DNA from: Sphaeroforma sirkka
Lineage: Eukaryota; Opisthokonta; Ichthyosporea; Ichthyophonida
DNA length: 33,161 nucleotides
Direction: 5' to 3'
Assembly (NCBI GenBank): GCA_001586965.3
Contig: LUCW03000080.1
Location: 1-33,161 of the forward strand
Shown: piece after piece, positions 20,500 through 30,169 of the stretch
Numbering within the stretch: position 1 is the first letter of the stretch
How the letters are laid out: every line of letters begins with the position of its first letter
Notes under the pieces: model-generated
Database searches by the model: none
Told to the model about the DNA's origin: nothing
The model's input: only the letters and a program-made list of their open reading frames with translations
Made by a program: the position numbers and the translations under genes

Positions 20500-20600
20500 C
20501 TGTAGCGTAGGCTACTCAGCGTGAGATAGCAGAGACTTCAGCCCCTGGATCAAAAAGTGCTATAACTTTTTCTCCATTTACATATACGGTTCGAAATATA
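20500..20600 (-). pseudogene. gypsy-2 protease-like region
   Basis: Between Gag and RT, a short stretch encodes a beta strand, a D-x-G-A turn and VSAIS, the local pattern of retropepsin active sites. Too short and decayed to say more. Confidence 0.45.
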
Positions 20601-20674
20601 CGTTCATCTACTTTGGTATAGATTTTATTGAACCTTTTCTCATAATCTTGCTCTAGTGTACACATATAGAACTG

Positions 20675-21756
20675 TCAGTGCTTAACTTGGACGTCCGGCA
20701 TGTCCTTGCAATCATTTTTGTGCCGACCGTTAGTACCCTTGCAAGTAGTACACTCTTTCATATAGTGCCCAAAGTTTGGCTTGCCTGGTGCACACTTAAC
20801 AGAGTTGTGTTTACCATTCCACTTGCCATCACGTTTAGTGAGGTTGTAAACACACTTCTTGCAAGGTGCCCTCTCCTTCGTTTGACCCTTTGGTTCAGTA
20901 GAAGTAGAGCCTTTACCACCTCCAGCAGTAGTGCGAGGTTTCTTAGTATTGCGCGCAGTGTTATTCTCTGTCGCGGTACGCTTAGCGGGCTGGGTAAAGC
21001 TCGAGGCACTAAGTACTCTAGTAGATGAGTTGGTATGTTTTTGAACTATCTTCTCAATGACAGGCCAAGGCATAGATCGCAGATCACCATAGGCGATAAT
21101 ATCATCATTGACCTTAACAAGGTCAGCCCCCAGAGTCTCCATCATCTGACAAATTAATAAATATTCGCCAGTATAGGTACGACCTCCCATCCGAGTGTTC
21201 ATATGTGTCATATGAGCTAGAGCACCTCGAGTAGTAGTATCGTTCGCAAAGGACTTGCGAGACGCTAGAAGTTCACGGCCACGTGCATCTTCAAAGGAGG
21301 CGCTAAGTATATTCTCACGCAACCAGCGCCAGGGTAGGGCTTTTCAGTTGGGCTCATAGGCTTTCAAGATAGTTTTCCATTCCTCTGACTCACAGAAATG
21401 AATATAGGCATTCATCAGCTGCTTATCCTTAAGGCTGGCAGACTCCTTAAGTTGGTCAAAGGCCTTCAGTGTCTCCACTGTAGTCTCATTAGTAGAGAAA
21501 TCAACCTCAGCCTTCGCGTTACCTAACTGCTTTATAAAGCTTGGTTCGAAGCGTTCACGAGGTTCACGCTCAGTGCTACGGGCTGCTAGTGCCAAGATGG
21601 AGTCTATCTCCTTTCTCTTGTTATCGATTAGATAGCGAATGTTATCCGCTCTCCTATCGTCAAGGTCAGAGTCATTCAATAGACGGTCCTCAAGGACTTG
21701 CATACCAGAACGTAATATCCTGAGCACTCGTTGTCGAGTTATGGCGTCCCCAACAT
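20675..21756 (-). pseudogene. gag: gypsy-2 Gag region with Cys/His-rich C-terminus
   Basis: The upstream part (21756-21345) encodes a helix-rich segment (VLRILRSGMQVLEDRLLNDS, RYLIDNKRKEIDSILALAAR). The following part (21320-20680) includes a basic Ser/Thr/Lys linker and a Cys/His-rich tail, CKKCVYN, then NSVKCAPGKPNFGHYMKECT and TCKGTNGRHKNDC, at about 20863-20700, probably a zinc-binding nucleocapsid. The 5' side is cut by copia A. Fossil. Confidence 0.6.
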
Positions 21757-21761
21757 TTGCG
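21757..21761. repeat. target-site duplication of copia A, left copy (TTGCG)
   Basis: TTGCG directly before the LTR edge at 21762 is repeated as TTGCG at 27611-27615 directly after the other LTR. A 5-bp duplication is the norm for Ty1/copia integrases. Confidence 0.92.
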
Positions 21762-22211
21762 TGTGAATTTTTCAACTCTGTGAAAGTGCTCTTTATTTAC
21801 TTTTGTATTCCGTATTTATACTATTTTTCGTCAAAATTGAACGGCCCTTTCGGCACGAAAATTTCCTTTGCCAAGAAATTCCAACGGACGTGCGCGATCT
21901 ATTTTTAGATTCCATCTCTAAAAAATACAAACACAATTTCTTCAAATACACTTAAACTTCCAAGACTCATAACTCAATGAATATTCACTCAAACAACTTG
22001 AATAAGGTGTCATATGAAAGGGAAACCCATTTCCTATCAAATGACACCTGTAACAAAATTATACATTTAATAGATCAAACACAATCGGCCTACGAAATAC
22101 ATTCGTAAACACAACATACAAAAACATCGTTAGATAACCGGTTCCTCGATGGACTAGGTCTGAGTCCAACACTTAAACATCATTCACCTTTGACAATATG
22201 ATTTTTCTACA
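21762..22211 (-). repeat. 3' LTR of copia A
   Basis: 450 bp, TGTA... to ...TTCACA in element orientation. The inner edge is fixed by the polypurine tract at 22212-22220. TATA-like and AATAAA signals lie near the R/U5 side as in the other copies. Confidence 0.93.
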
Positions 22212-22220
22212 CTCCCCCAT
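22212..22220 (-). other. polypurine tract of copia A
   Basis: ATGGGGGAG in element orientation, directly before the LTR start TGTAGAAAAATC. It primes plus-strand cDNA. Confidence 0.8.
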
Positions 22221-22319
22221 GGACGCAAGACATAGTCATCGGACATCATTCGATATGTATCTCCCCCACAAACTAGCCACAACGACAAAGAGATGTAGAC
22301 ACGACAGCACATCGGTAGC

Positions 22320-22840
22320 AGCGGCGTTTCATCATATGACTTCGGTGCTTCACGAAAGCAACCTTAGACAATGCCTTGGTCAAGGCATCAGCAACCATCA
22401 ACTCAGACCGGCAGTCCTCCAATGAGATGATCTTCTTTGCGCATAACTCTCGCACATAATGATATTTGATATCAATATGCTTACTGCGCTTGGTGGTCAA
22501 TTCCTCAGCCATCTTCTTAGCAGTCTGATTGTCCTCGTAACAAACTACAGATTGATCAGAGGCTCGTCCTAGCTCAGATAGCAAATTCAAAGCAGTTTTT
22601 ACGTCACGGCAAGACTCTGCAAGACTGACATACTCTGCCTCAGAAGTACTTAGGGTGACAAGTGTCTGACGGCGCCCCCCATTAGACTGGGGCATTTGTG
22701 ATGAATACCAGATAGCCAGAACGAGATCGCTTGTCTTTCTCGCCCCCCCCATAGCTTGCATCGGCATACGCACAAAGTTTCAAGTCGTTCCCGGCTTCAT
22801 AGAAGATTCCCCAGTGTTTGGTAGCCTCCAAGTATCCGCA
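22320..22840 (-). pseudogene. copia A RNase H
   Basis: Contains LKLCAYADASYGGGEKDKRS, the RRQTLVTLSTSEAEYVSLAE box, SVVCYEDNQTAKKMAEE, KRSKHIDIKYHYVREL and MVADALTKAL. These are the standard Ty1/copia RNase H blocks (DADwAG, STAEAEY, DNqsA, KHIDikyHfvRe, DilTK). It is the last coding domain before the 3' LTR. Confidence 0.92.
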
Positions 22841-23029
22841 CAGATTTCTTGCGGCAGCCTCTCTCGCCTTAGTCGGCTGGTCAAGGTATCGGCTCAGTGA
22901 ACTTGTCGCAAAAGCAATATCAGGACGCGTACCCACAGCTGCAAACATAAGGGAACCTATGATACCACGGTAGTCTGAATCCTGCACCAATGTACCAGGC
23001 CGATTCACGTCGAAAGATGTACTCATAGG

Positions 23030-23830
23030 TGTACTGACCCTTTTCAATGGTCCATACTTCTGCGCTAGCTTCTCAATATATGCCGGCTGCGAGATGAAAA
23101 TTCCTCTTTCAGACATATCAATTTTCCATCCGAGGAAAAAACCGTGGAGACCCCATCGACTTGACGTCGAACTCTGTCTCGATCTTCTTCAATATCTTCT
23201 CCCCATTCGACGTGAAGTCGAAAATATCAAACCGTCATCAACATAAAGTACCAGAAAGCAGTTCTTCCGAATAAAGAGACAAGGGTCCGTAAGACTTGGC
23301 CGGAATCCAACATCATTAACGAGGAAATCTCTGAAGCGCACAAACCAACATAATCCGGCTTGCTTGAGTCCATAGATACTCTTCTTCAGCTCGCAAATAG
23401 CACCCTCCTTAATCAACTGGTGATCCTCATCACTTAGTAAATCACCAACTATTTCAACGAAACCAGTGGGGTCTCCGAGCAGACGTACTCTTCCAAATTA
23501 CCATGCAAAATGCAGTTTTGACGTCGAACTGCAATACATCCAAGTTCTCAGATGCAGCGATAGCCAAACATGCACGCACAGTCTCTTTTGTGACTACTGG
23601 TGACGATGTCTCCACATAATCTCGACCATACTGTTGTGCAAATCCCTTCGCACATAGGCGGGCTTTATGTCGTATCACTGCGCCGCTTTCATCACGCTTG
23701 AGAGTGAGAACCCACTTGAGTCCCAGAGGCTTTGTCCGGGCCTTGCAGCGCTGCTGAAGTTTCCAAACCTTCATCTTCAGCATTGAACGTAGCTCGTCTC
23801 TCATGGCTGCGCGGAAGTGCTTCTCATCAG
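23030..23830 (-). pseudogene. pol: copia A reverse transcriptase
   Basis: Begins around VWKLQQRCKARTKPLGLKWV and continues KRDESGAVIRHKARLCAKGF, SPVVTKETVRACLAIAASEN, LDVLQFDVKTAF, LKKSIYGLKQAGLCW and the catalytic LYVDDGLIFS (YVDD at 23245-23234), ending near KYGPLKRVSTPMS. These are textbook RVT_2 blocks of Ty1/copia. Part of a fossil element with few breaks. Confidence 0.94.
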
Positions 23831-23889
23831 CAGACCCAGTCAAGTCTTTGAAGGACAATTCATCATCGGCCAGAAATCCGAAGTTAGAT

Positions 23890-24370
23890 TCTTCATGATC
23901 TCGTTTACGATCTCGTCGAAGTTTCGAAGTTTGTCGAGGTGGGGTTCCACTTGATTGACGTTCACGTTTTCTCTCCGAGTCCAAGTCCGTACGAGCCTTA
24001 GAGCTGATCCGCGGGGACATCATGTCATTGGCTCGGTCGCGTGTACGATCTACGCGGGTTTTCAATCGCCTGCCACCTCTCGTACGTGTCTGCTTACCAG
24101 GCAAATCACGTTTCTGGTGATTGAGTGGGCGGCGAGCATAACCAGGATACTCACCGGGTCCTGATTCATCACCTCCATCAGTAGATGATTCATCCATAGT
24201 GACATCATCGTCGGCGGCATCATTCATGGGACCATCTCCATCACTATCCGTATCTGATTCTGACGCTGAAGTATCCTTGTTGCCATCACTTGCTCCTACT
24301 TCATCGTCAATACTATCATCGTCACCCTCGGAATTATTGACTTTGACCCTTTCAACGTGACTGGCAATCG
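23890..24370 (-). pseudogene. copia A acidic/basic linker between integrase and RT
   Basis: A long low-complexity segment. The first part is extremely acidic (SEGDDDSIDDEVG, then DTDSDGDGPMND and ADDDVTMDESSTDGGDE). It then switches to strongly basic (RTRGGRRLKTRVDRTRDRAN, DSERKRERQ, LRRDRKRDHEE). Ty1/copia integrase C-termini are variable and often hold nuclear-localisation or tethering motifs. The basic part could serve as an NLS, which is inference. Confidence 0.6.
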
Positions 24371-24479
24371 TGGGCTCAAGGCGATAATCTCGACTATTCA
24401 CAACACGCTTTGTCTCTAGGTTGTAAATTCGCATACTGCCGCCAACAGTATTAAGGCTAGGACCTAGTAAAATACCTTC

Positions 24480-25270
24480 CTGACCCTTCTTGCCGAATTT
24501 CTTGATATGTTTTCCGGTCAAGAAATATACTTTCGCGCCAAAAGGAATTGTTGTTTGCGACAAATCAGGTTTAACTCCTGACCATAGTTCCGCCCGCGAC
24601 TTAGCACCACCTCGTTGTGGCATTACGTTGATCAACCAACAAGCATAGGTAACCGCTTCAAGCCAAAACTCATCGCCCAGTCTAGCCTGCTGCAGTAGAA
24701 GAACCCGGGCCATCTCGATTAGAGTTCGATGTGCACGCTCACATCTTCCATTATGTTCAGGAGTACGTGCTGCCGTCAAACTCTGCTTTATGCCTCTTGC
24801 TGATAGCATAGACTTCCAAGTCTCGTTGACAAACTCGCCCCTCTATCACTATGAGCCTTCTTCGGGAATCGCTTCAACACTGCAAATTCAGTGTCCAGCA
24901 AGTGACGCATTGCAGCAGTCGCATCACTCTTTTGCTTCAGGCCCAAACACCAGTAGTGGTCCGTTGCATCGTCAAGAACCTGGAGACCGAATTGTTTTCC
25001 AGTGAGTGACGGTGTCTTCGACGTCTCGAAGATATCTACGTACAGCTTCGATCCCGGAACTTCTAGAACCACAGATTTACGTTTACCCTTCGACCCGACC
25101 AACTTGCGAGTAATTCTGGCCCGTGTCATCTTGCCCTGCACGCAAGCTCTACAGAAGGGAAGCTTCTCACCCCAACGTCTGGCAACTTTCTCCATTCCTG
25201 CGCAAACCATTGTCTCTTTCATCAGTTCCAAGCTTACATGGCCAAGTCTATGATGCCACATGAGCATATC
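24480..25270 (-). pseudogene. copia A integrase with GAG-pre-integrase zinc domain
   Basis: The zinc-binding domain LMWHHRLGHVSLELMKE ends in CRACVQGKMTR (His at about 25255, last Cys near 25142). The catalytic core has KLYVDIFE (first Asp near 25036), HSDRGA (second Asp near 24847) and ARTPEHNGRCERAHRTLIEM (Glu near 24740). GVKPDLSQTTIPFGAKVYF follows, the usual post-core block of copia integrases. It inserts the cDNA with 5-bp duplications, as seen here. Confidence 0.93.
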
Positions 25271-25429
25271 TGCTTCACCATCATCGGATGCCACAAGGGC
25301 CTTATCTTCATCGATAATCTTTGTACCCGAATGTGCTCGGTTGACGGGCGACTTCAGATCCTTCAGGGAAACGATGTATAGCCCTTGTCTAACCGTTGCT
25401 TTCACCAAACCACCCTGCGGATCAAATAA

Positions 25430-25720
25430 TGTGCAGTCGTTCTTCTCGCACGTCGCCTTCCAGCCGTTCTTAACAAGCTGTCGTACGGATAAAAGTTGAA
25501 CACCCGCCTTAGGAATGAGAAGAGCTAAACCAGTCTCAGGACAGCCGCGCAACTCTCCCTCACCATCTGCATGCAGTTTAGTGTTGCCAAGCCCGGTCAA
25601 TCGCTTGTTAGAGGGTCTCACTGTAGACAGAGCATCCTCCAATACAACAACATGCTTGCTGGCACCTGTGTCAACCACAAGCTCGTTAGCAGAAAAGACC
25701 AGATCACCCACGCCCAGCAA
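25430..25720 (-). pseudogene. copia A aspartic protease
   Basis: Active-site block ELVVDTGASKHVVV (Asp at about 25672), followed by HADGEGELRG and the GVQLLSVRQLVKNGWKATCE segment typical of copia proteases (LLSVsqL...G). It lies between Gag and the GAG-pre-integrase domain. Confidence 0.9.
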
Positions 25721-25889
25721 TGCAAACGCCGAATGTTCGCTGATTGTGTTATCCAATTCAGCTTCAGCGATTGAGGTGACGGATCCATCCACAAGTACAT
25801 CATCCTCGGCAAAGGTGTCATCATCGTCGAGTGTAGTACAGTTATCTTCATCTGTAGCTGAGATAAAGCCACCCTGAACTTCATAATCC

Positions 25890-26866
25890 GATGAAAAAAC
25901 CTCCAGATAGCAACCCGGGTGGAGCATCCAATTCATCATCAAATTTGCTCTCGGCATCGGAAGAATCAGAATCGGTGGAATCACACATCAAGGCCGGCAT
26001 ACCATCATCACTGTCGAAATCTCCGTCATCACCGATCGCCATCAATCCAAATCCGAAATAGCCATTGTCATCATCATTCTCATCGTCGAGATCTGGGCAG
26101 TCTCGTTTGATATGCCCTGGTTTCTTGCAATTCAAACACGCCATCTTACCACGACAATTAGCCCGAGTATGCCCGGGCTTAAGGCACTTGAAACAAGTAA
26201 GCTCCCGGCCATCTCTACTACCAAAGTCACCTCTTGGTCGGTCGAAACCACCTCCTCGTCGACCCTTCTGGGCTTGGTAGTTACCCTTGTGATATCGTCC
26301 ATTAGCATAAAGACCGATATCTTCGTCGTCGTTGTCATCATCGTAGACACCGAGTCCAGTCTCAAACACAATGGCGGCTTCCTTCACTTGCTCATAGCTG
26401 AATCGATTTCCGTTTGCAAACTTTGCATTCAAGTCAATCTTCAGCGGCGCAAACTGACGTGGAAGGCCCTTCATGAAGGATATGCGTTTCCGAATGTTAG
26501 TCAACTCATCCCCTGACCTGCAAGCTGGCCAAATAGAATCTCACATCGGTCGGCGAGTTCAGCAACATTTTCTCCATCGTTCATCTTCATCCTATCTAAC
26601 TTCTGAGTCAACGCGTCCAGATTGGCCTCCGTCTGGCGGTTCATTGCGGTAGCGATCTGGGCCAAGGCAACTGCAGGGTTATCAGTGTTACGGACGTATC
26701 CAAGACAACAGTCTTCAACGCTCTGGACAATCATGGAGTAGGCAATCTCCCTCTCACGGTCTGTAGCGGTATTGAAGACGGCCTTTTCCTTCAGCTTAGC
26801 TTCCATCTTCAACTTCCAGTTCGGGTAGCCGGTGGCATCCTTCAGTTTGGGCTCCACGTACTTCAT
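25890..26866 (-). pseudogene. gag: copia A Gag with two CCHC zinc knuckles
   Basis: Begins MKYVEPKLKDATGYPNWKLK, the usual copia Gag opening (a short region around YPNWKL resembles the DUF4219/UBN2 start). Helical capsid follows, with LDALTQKLDRMKMNDGENVA and LPRQFAPLKIDL. An RG-rich stretch (GRRGGGFDRPRGD) leads to two knuckles, CFKCLKPGHTRANC and CLNCKKPGHIKRDC, at 26195-26097. The C-terminus is very acidic (DLDDENDDDNGYFGF). The start codon at 26866 follows the GA-rich leader. Confidence 0.92.
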
Positions 26867-26888
26867 CCTCTCGGTTTGGTGATCAGTG

Positions 26889-27020
26889 GTCTCTCTCTCT
26901 CTCTCAAATCAGCGCTCTCTAGCTCTCTCTCTCTCTCAAATCAGCGTTCTCTAGCTCTCTCTCTCTCTCTCAAATCAGCGTTCTCTAGCTCTCTCTCTCT
27001 CTCAAATCAGCGTTCTCTAG

Positions 27021-27051
<31 letters not shown>

Positions 27052-27060
27052 TAGGCACTC
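26889..27060 (-). repeat. GA-rich minisatellite in copia A leader
   Basis: In element orientation, (GA)n tracts separated by GCTAGAGAACGCTGATTT, about four units of 30-40 bp. The same array is in copia B, so it is part of the element's 5' untranslated leader and not a chance microsatellite. Confidence 0.9.
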
Positions 27061-27092
27061 GAGTCCTTGGTCTCCAAAAATTTCAAGCTTTT

Positions 27093-27112
27093 AGTCCCGC
27101 CCGCTGCTTCCA
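27093..27112 (-). other. primer-binding site of copia A
   Basis: TGGAAGCAGCGGGCGGGA in element orientation begins directly after the 5' LTR end (TTCACA). Its complement ends in CCA and looks like a tRNA 3' end (CCCGCC..GCTT CCA). It is not the initiator-tRNA-Met type site common in copia elements. The donor tRNA is not identified. Confidence 0.6.
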
Positions 27113-27610
27113 TGTGAATTTTTCAACTCTGTGAAAGTGCTCTTTATTTACTTTTGTATTCCGTATTTATACTATTTTTCGTCAAAATTGAACGGCCCTT
27201 TCGGCTCGAAAATTTCCTTTGCCAAAGAAATTCCAACGGACGTGCGCGATCTATTTTTAGATTCCATCTCTAAAAAAAAAAAAATACAAACACAATTTCT
27301 TCAAATACACTTAAACTTCCAAGACTCATAACTCAATGAATATTCACTCAAACAACTTGAATAAGGTGTCATATGAAAGGAAACCCATTTCCTATCAAAT
27401 GACACCTGTAACTAAAAAATTATACATTTAATAGATCAAACACAATCGGCCTACGTTGAAATACATTCGTAAACACTGAAAAACATAACTCGTCGGAAAC
27501 AAGCCTTGGAACAGGAGGTCTCAGCTGCCGCGAAAAGGCTCGCCAGCGTCCGTGTGTCTCTAATGCATACATTATAACATCATTTTTTTGACAATATGAT
27601 TTTTCATACA
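27113..27610 (-). repeat. 5' LTR of copia A, with a foreign-looking U3 block
   Basis: 498 bp, compared with 450 bp for its partner. It matches the 3' LTR almost base for base except for 27477-27575, where about 100 bp of GC-richer sequence replaces about 65 bp of the canonical U3. The outer edge reads TTTTTCATACA, then TTGCG. Confidence 0.9.
27143..27171 (-). promoter_or_regulatory. TATA and AATAAA signals in copia A 5' LTR
   Basis: In element orientation TATAAATA (27171-27164) is followed about 15 bp later by AATAAA (27148-27143). They are the likely promoter and polyadenylation signals, unusually close together and within 60 bp of the LTR 3' end. Confidence 0.55.
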
Positions 27611-27868
27611 TTGCGTGCAGCCCAGGGCATCAGCTTGCCAACATTCGGTGAAAAGGATATTGGAAAGGCTGCATCTCCTGAACAATTGGACGAAATTGTC
27701 TCGATCGACGGTTTTGTTAACTACTGAAAGTCAGCCCAATCCACCTATTAATAAAGATGGTCGATCTCGAGACAATTTCGTGAAATTTCATTGAATACAG
27801 CCACTAAATATCTCGACTTTTCCGGTCAGATGGGGCAAGAAGATGCAAAAAGACTGCACTACTAGGGA
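27611..27868. other. spacer between head-to-head copia copies
   Basis: 258 bp starting with the TTGCG target duplication. It continues gypsy-2 sequence beyond the copia A insertion. An imperfect inverted repeat lies inside: 27690-27709 (ACGAAATTGTCTCGATCGAC) against 27760-27781, with a loop of about 50 bp. No ORF. Confidence 0.7.
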
Positions 27869-28322
27869 TGAAAAATCATATTGTCAAAGGTGAATGATAA
27901 TTTAAGTGTTGGACTCAGACCTAGTCCATCGAGGAACCGGTTATCTAACGATGTTTTTGTATGTTGTGTTTACGAGAATGTATTTCGTAGACGCCGATTG
28001 TGTTTGATCTATTAAATGTATATTTTGTTACAGGTGTCATTTGATAGGAAAATGTTTCCCTTTCATATGACACCTTATTCAAGTTGTTTGAGTGAATATT
28101 CATTGAGTTATGAGTCTTGGAAGTTTAAGTGTATTTGAAGAAATTGTGTTTGTATTTTTTAGAGATGGAATCTAAAAATAGATCGCGCACGTCCGTTGGA
28201 ATTTCTTTGGCAAAGGAAATTTTCGAGCCGAAAGGGCCGTTCAATTTTGAAAAAAAAATAGTATAAATACGGAATACAAAAGTAAATAAAGAGCACTTTC
28301 ACAGAGTTGAAAAAAATTCACA
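27869..28322 (+). repeat. 5' LTR of copia B
   Basis: 454 bp from TGAAAAATCATATTG to AAAATTCACA. It carries the canonical U3 block (TCATCATTCACC-type, in reverse) that copia A's 3' LTR has. TATAAATA is at 28262-28269 and AATAAA at 28285-28290. The first bases TGTA seen in other copies are not evident at the left edge. Confidence 0.92.
28262..28290 (+). promoter_or_regulatory. TATA and AATAAA signals in copia B 5' LTR
   Basis: TATAAATA and AATAAA are separated by about 15 bp, as in every copy of this LTR here. They probably start and terminate the element transcript, with very short R and U5. Confidence 0.55.
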
Positions 28323-28342
28323 TGGAAGCAGCGGGCGGGACT
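28323..28342 (+). other. primer-binding site of copia B
   Basis: TGGAAGCAGCGGGCGGGA directly after the LTR, identical to the copia A site. The candidate tRNA is not identified. Confidence 0.6.
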
Positions 28343-28382
28343 AAAAGCTTGAAATTTTTTGGAGACCAAGGACTCGAGTGCC

Positions 28383-28385
<3 letters not shown>

Positions 28386-28418
<33 letters not shown>

Positions 28419-28545
28419 AGAGAACGCTGATTTGAGAGAGAGAGAGAGAGAGAACGCTGATTTGAGAGAGAGAGAGAGCCAGAGAACGCTGATTTGAGAG
28501 AGAGAGAGAGCTAGAGAGAGCTGATTTGAGAGAGAGAGAGACCAC
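28386..28545 (+). repeat. GA-rich minisatellite in copia B leader
   Basis: (GA)n tracts separated by GAACGCTGATTT, four units with small length differences from copia A, as expected for slippage. Confidence 0.9.
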
Positions 28546-28564
28546 TGATCACCAAACCGAGAGG

Positions 28565-29520
28565 ATGAAGTACGTGGAGCCCAAACTGAAGGATGCCACC
28601 GGCTACCCGAACTGGAAGTTGAAGATGGAAGCTAAGCTGAAGGAAAAGGCCGTCTTCAATACCGCTACAGACCGTGAGAGGGAGATTGCCTACTCCATGA
28701 TTGTCCAGAGCGTTGAAGACTGTTGTCTTGGATACGTCCGTAACACTGATAACCCTGCAGTTGCCTTGGCCCAGATCGCTACCGCAATGAACCGCCAGAC
28801 GGAGGCCAATCTGGACGCGTTGACTCAGAAGTTAGATAGGATGAAGATGAACGATGGAGAAAATGTTGCTGAACTCGCCGACCGATGTGAGATTCTATTT
28901 GGCCAGCTTGCAGGTCAGAGGGATGAGTTGACTAACATTCGGAAACGCATATCCTTCATGAAGGGCCTTCCACGTCAGTTTGCGCCGCTGAAGATTGACT
29001 TGAATGCAAAGTTTGCAAACGGAAATCGATTCAGCTATGAGCAAGTGAAGGAAGCCGCCATTGTGTTTGAGACTGGACTCGGTGTCTACGATGATGACAA
29101 CGACGACGAAGATATCGGTCTTTATGCTAATGGACGATATCACAAGGGGTAACTACCAAGCCCAGAAGGGTCGACGAGGAGGTGGTTTCGACCGACCAAG
29201 AGGTGACTTTGGTAGTAGAGATGGCCGGGAGCTTACTTGTTTCAAGTGCCTTAAGCCCGGGCATACTCGGGCTAATTGTCGTGGTAAGATGGCGTGTTTG
29301 AATTGCAAAAGAAACCAGGGCATATCAAACGAGACTGCCCAGATCTCGACGATGAGAATGATGATGACAATGGCTATTTCGGATTTGGATTGATGGCGAT
29401 CGGTGATGACGGAGATTTCGACAGTGATGATGGTATGCCGGCCTTGATGTGTGATTCCACCGATTCTGATTCTTCCGATGCCGAGAGCAAATTTGATGAT
29501 GAATTGGATGCTCCACCCGG
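28565..29520 (+). pseudogene. gag: copia B Gag
   Basis: Starts MKYVEPKLKDATGYPNWKLK like copia A and has the same capsid helices, RG-rich stretch and paired CCHC knuckles (about 29238-29340), then the acidic C-terminal tail. Fossil copy, broken. Confidence 0.9.
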
Positions 29521-29719
29521 GTTGCTATCTGGAGGTTTTTTTCATCGGATTATGAAGTTCAGGGTGGCTTTATCTCAGCTACAGATGAAGATAACTGTAC
29601 TACACTCGACGATGATGACACCTTTGCCGAGGATGATGTACTTGTGGATGGATCCGTCACCTCAATCGCTGAAGCTGAATTGGATAACACAATCAGCGAA
29701 CATTCGGCGTTTGCATTGC

Positions 29720-30000
29720 TGGGCGTGGGTGATCTGGTCTTTTCTGCTAACGAGCTTGTGGTTGACACAGGTGCCAGCAAGCATGTTGTTGTATTGGAGG
29801 ATGCTCTGTCTACAGTGAGACCCTCTAACAAGCGATTGACCGGGCTTGGCAACACTAAACTGCATGCAGATGGTGAGGGAGAGTTGCGCGGCTGTCCTGA
29901 GACTGGTTTAGCTCTTCTCATTCCTAAGGCGGGTGTTCAACTTTTATCCGTACGACAGCTTGTTAAGAACGGCTGGAAGGCGACGTGCGAGAAGAACGAC
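29720..30000 (+). pseudogene. copia B protease
   Basis: ELVVDTGASKHVVV with the catalytic Asp codon at 29764-29766, followed by GVQLLSVRQLVKNGWKATCE. Same domain and position as in copia A. Confidence 0.9.
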
Positions 30001-30169
30001 TGCACATTATTTGATCCGCAGGGTGGTTTGGTGAAAGCAACGGTTAGACAAGGGCTATACATCGTTTCCCTTTGAAGGATCTGAAGTCGCCCGTCAACCG
30101 AGCACATTCGGGTACAAAGATTATCGATGAAGATAAGGCCCTTGTGGCATCCGATGATGGTGAAGCAGA

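Larger units (their letters stand above)
21762..27610 (-). mobile_element. Ty1/copia LTR retrotransposon, copy A
   Basis: Complete 5.85-kb element on the minus strand with two LTRs, primer site, GA-rich leader, Gag, protease, integrase, RT, RNase H and polypurine tract, in Ty1/copia order (INT before RT). It has a perfect TTGCG target duplication and lies inside the Gag region of gypsy-2. The coding part is nearly open, with only a few breaks. Apart from one odd block in the 5' LTR, the two LTRs differ by about one substitution plus small length changes in A runs, so the insertion is very young. It is near-identical to copia B. Confidence 0.96.
18600..27868 (-). mobile_element. older Ty3/gypsy element (gypsy-2), interrupted by copia A
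   Basis: On the minus strand, read right to left: leader/Gag side (27868-27611), copia A insertion (27610-21762), Gag, protease-like region, RT, RNase H, Dam/DIRS-like module, charged linker and integrase N-terminus, where sequence recognisable as this element stops at about 18600. The domain order equals that of gypsy-1, and the Dam-like module is shared, but the proteins are far diverged, so it is a separate family. No LTRs were found. The coding part is heavily broken, with many breaks. TSD TTGCG flanks the copia insertion. Confidence 0.8.

Noticed and set aside
25515-25877. Ser/Thr-rich 120-codon ORF opposite the copia A protease (mirrored in copia B)
   Set aside because: Shadow of the coding strand. 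It occurs in both copies only because the DNA is shared.
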